NCBI GenBank assembly: GCA_002500745.1
Contig: DLST01000002.1
Coordinates: 1 to 64,000 of the forward strand
DNA: 64,000 nt
Direction: 5' to 3'
Source: Sphingobacterium sp. UBA7855
Lineage (GTDB): Bacteria > Bacteroidota > Bacteroidia > Sphingobacteriales > Sphingobacteriaceae
Shown: positions 63,201 to 64,000 of the stretch, one piece after another
How the letters are laid out: each line of letters opens with the position of its first letter
Position numbering within the stretch: position 1 is the stretch's first letter
Notes under the pieces: generated by a model
Told to the model about the DNA's origin: nothing
The model's input: only the letters and a program-made list of their open reading frames with translations
Databases searched by the model: none
Made by a program: the position numbers and the translations under genes

Positions 63201-64000
63201 ATGAACAAAAATAAAACAGATCAAATTGTGATCCGCCTGACCCAGGGATTGGGCATTGCTTTATTCGTAGGCATCTTGATTTGGGGAGCTGCCTATTTTT
63301 TGAAAGGGTATCGCTATGAGCAGACCAACGATGCCCAGGTAGATGCTTATCTCTCACCCATAAACGCCAAAGTGGGCGGATACATCAGCAAAATCCATTA
63401 CAAAGACAATCAGCTGGTTAAAAAAGGGGACACCCTTGTCGTCATTGAACTGGACGAGTATGGACTGAAAAAAGATGCTGCATTGGCAGAACTGCGGAGT
63501 GCACAGGCCAAATTACCCATATTGGCCGCAAACGAAGAAACACAACGCAAAAGTATTGCAGTGATCAAAGCGCAATTGGCGGGAGCGAAAGCCAGATTGC
63601 AGCAGCAGCAAAGAGAATTTGGACGCTATAAAAATCTACTGGCAGATGAATCGACAACACAGCAAAAATTTGACAATGTCAGTACCGCGCTATCCATTGC
63701 ACAATCGGATTACGATCAGGCTAACGCATCGTTGCAGGTAGCCGAATCCAAATTAACTGATTTTAGCGCACAGCAACAGGCGATAGCTGCAGAGATAAAA
63801 ATGAAGGAAACACTGCTGCAAAGGCAGGAACTGGACATCCGGTATACAGTGATAACGGCACCTTATGACGGGCAGATCGGTAAAAAGACAATTCAGGAGG
63901 GGCAACTGATACAGCCCGGGCAAACCTTGGCTTTTTTGGTAAACAAAGCCGAAGAAAAGTGGGTGATGGCCAATTTTAAGGAAACACAGGTCGGTAAATT
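63201..64000 (+). CDS. HlyD/EmrA family membrane fusion protein (cut by window edge)
   Basis: The first 266 residues of a periplasmic adaptor. One N-terminal membrane anchor (GLGIALFVGILIWGAAYFLK) is followed by the EmrA-type NDAQVDAYLSPI, a biotinyl-lipoyl half (VGGYISKIHYKDNQLVKKGD), a helical hairpin, then the second lipoyl half (YTVITAPYDGQIGKKTIQEG). It starts ten bases after the TolC gene. An EmrB-type MFS pump would be expected next, outside the window. Confidence 0.92.
   Translation, partial: MNKNKTDQIVIRLTQGLGIALFVGILIWGAAYFLKGYRYEQTNDAQVDAYLSPINAKVGGYISKIHYKDNQLVKKGDTLVVIELDEYGLKKDAALAELRSAQAKLPILAANEETQRKSIAVIKAQLAGAKARLQQQQREFGRYKNLLADESTTQQKFDNVSTALSIAQSDYDQANASLQVAESKLTDFSAQQQAIAAEIKMKETLLQRQELDIRYTVITAPYDGQIGKKTIQEGQLIQPGQTLAFLVNKAEEKWVMANFKETQVGK

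Noticed and set aside
1..64000. CRISPR arrays, rRNA and tRNA genes
   Set aside because: No regularly spaced repeats, rRNA-like or tRNA-like sequence was noticed on either strand; a covariance-model scan would be needed to be certain.

Overview
The window looks like a chromosome segment of a Bacteroidota bacterium, most probably Sphingobacterium or a close relative in Sphingobacteriaceae. The reasons are a SusC/SusD/TlpA locus, several TAnnTTTG-type -7 promoter elements, many AraC regulators, a DinB-DnaE2 operon and an Rpn-type PD-(D/E)XK gene. No rRNA, tRNA, CRISPR array, integrase or complete IS was found. Base composition is uneven: 3-7 kb and 53-64 kb are visibly richer in G+C, while about 12-45 kb is AT-rich and full of gene fragments, as expected for an accessory region.

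Layout. 0-3 kb: a Crp-like fragment, then an AraC regulator and a TetA-like MFS pump. 3-7.1 kb: a dinB-dnaE2 translesion synthesis operon. 7.1-9.5 kb: a hipBA toxin-antitoxin pair sitting between two remnants of one gene, whose more complete paralogue lies at 18.15 kb. 9.6-13.1 kb: AraC divergent from a stand-alone leuA-type gene, an SDR oxidoreductase and a broken AraC gene. 13.1-19.9 kb: small secreted, membrane and duplicated hypothetical genes with an IS3-family remnant, an Rpn-family nuclease and a LuxR regulator. 20-24 kb: a coiled-coil/barrel protein, Nudix hydrolase plus a Nudix remnant, and restriction-gene fragments.

24.4-44.2 kb is a dense genome-defence island. It holds a PD-(D/E)XK protein and a GIY-YIG protein; dndC-dndD-dndE with a HARE-HTH/Mrr endonuclease; dndA convergent to them; a tight three-gene operon of a double-GHKL kinase, an unusual response regulator and a His-rich unknown protein; a MORC-like ATPase coupled to a sigma-like HTH protein; a DGQHR (DndB-like) protein coupled to an HEPN-like protein and a membrane protein; an McrA-like HNH protein with a degenerate active site; and small regulators. 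The classical DndFGH restriction proteins are absent, so Mrr, MORC, HNH or HEPN proteins may supply restriction. The kinase/regulator/unknown triad is the best candidate here for an undescribed system.

44.2-45.2 kb is an almost gene-free stretch with a strongly structured candidate ncRNA. 45.2-52.8 kb is a SusC/SusD/TlpA locus facing a DUF6520-like/MauE pair. 53-64 kb looks like ordinary chromosome: a membrane protein, a lipoprotein divergent from a TonB receptor around a 19-bp palindrome, a Crp/Fnr regulator, an orphan LytTR response regulator with a small HTH protein, and an AraC-regulated TolC/HlyD efflux operon that runs off the right edge.
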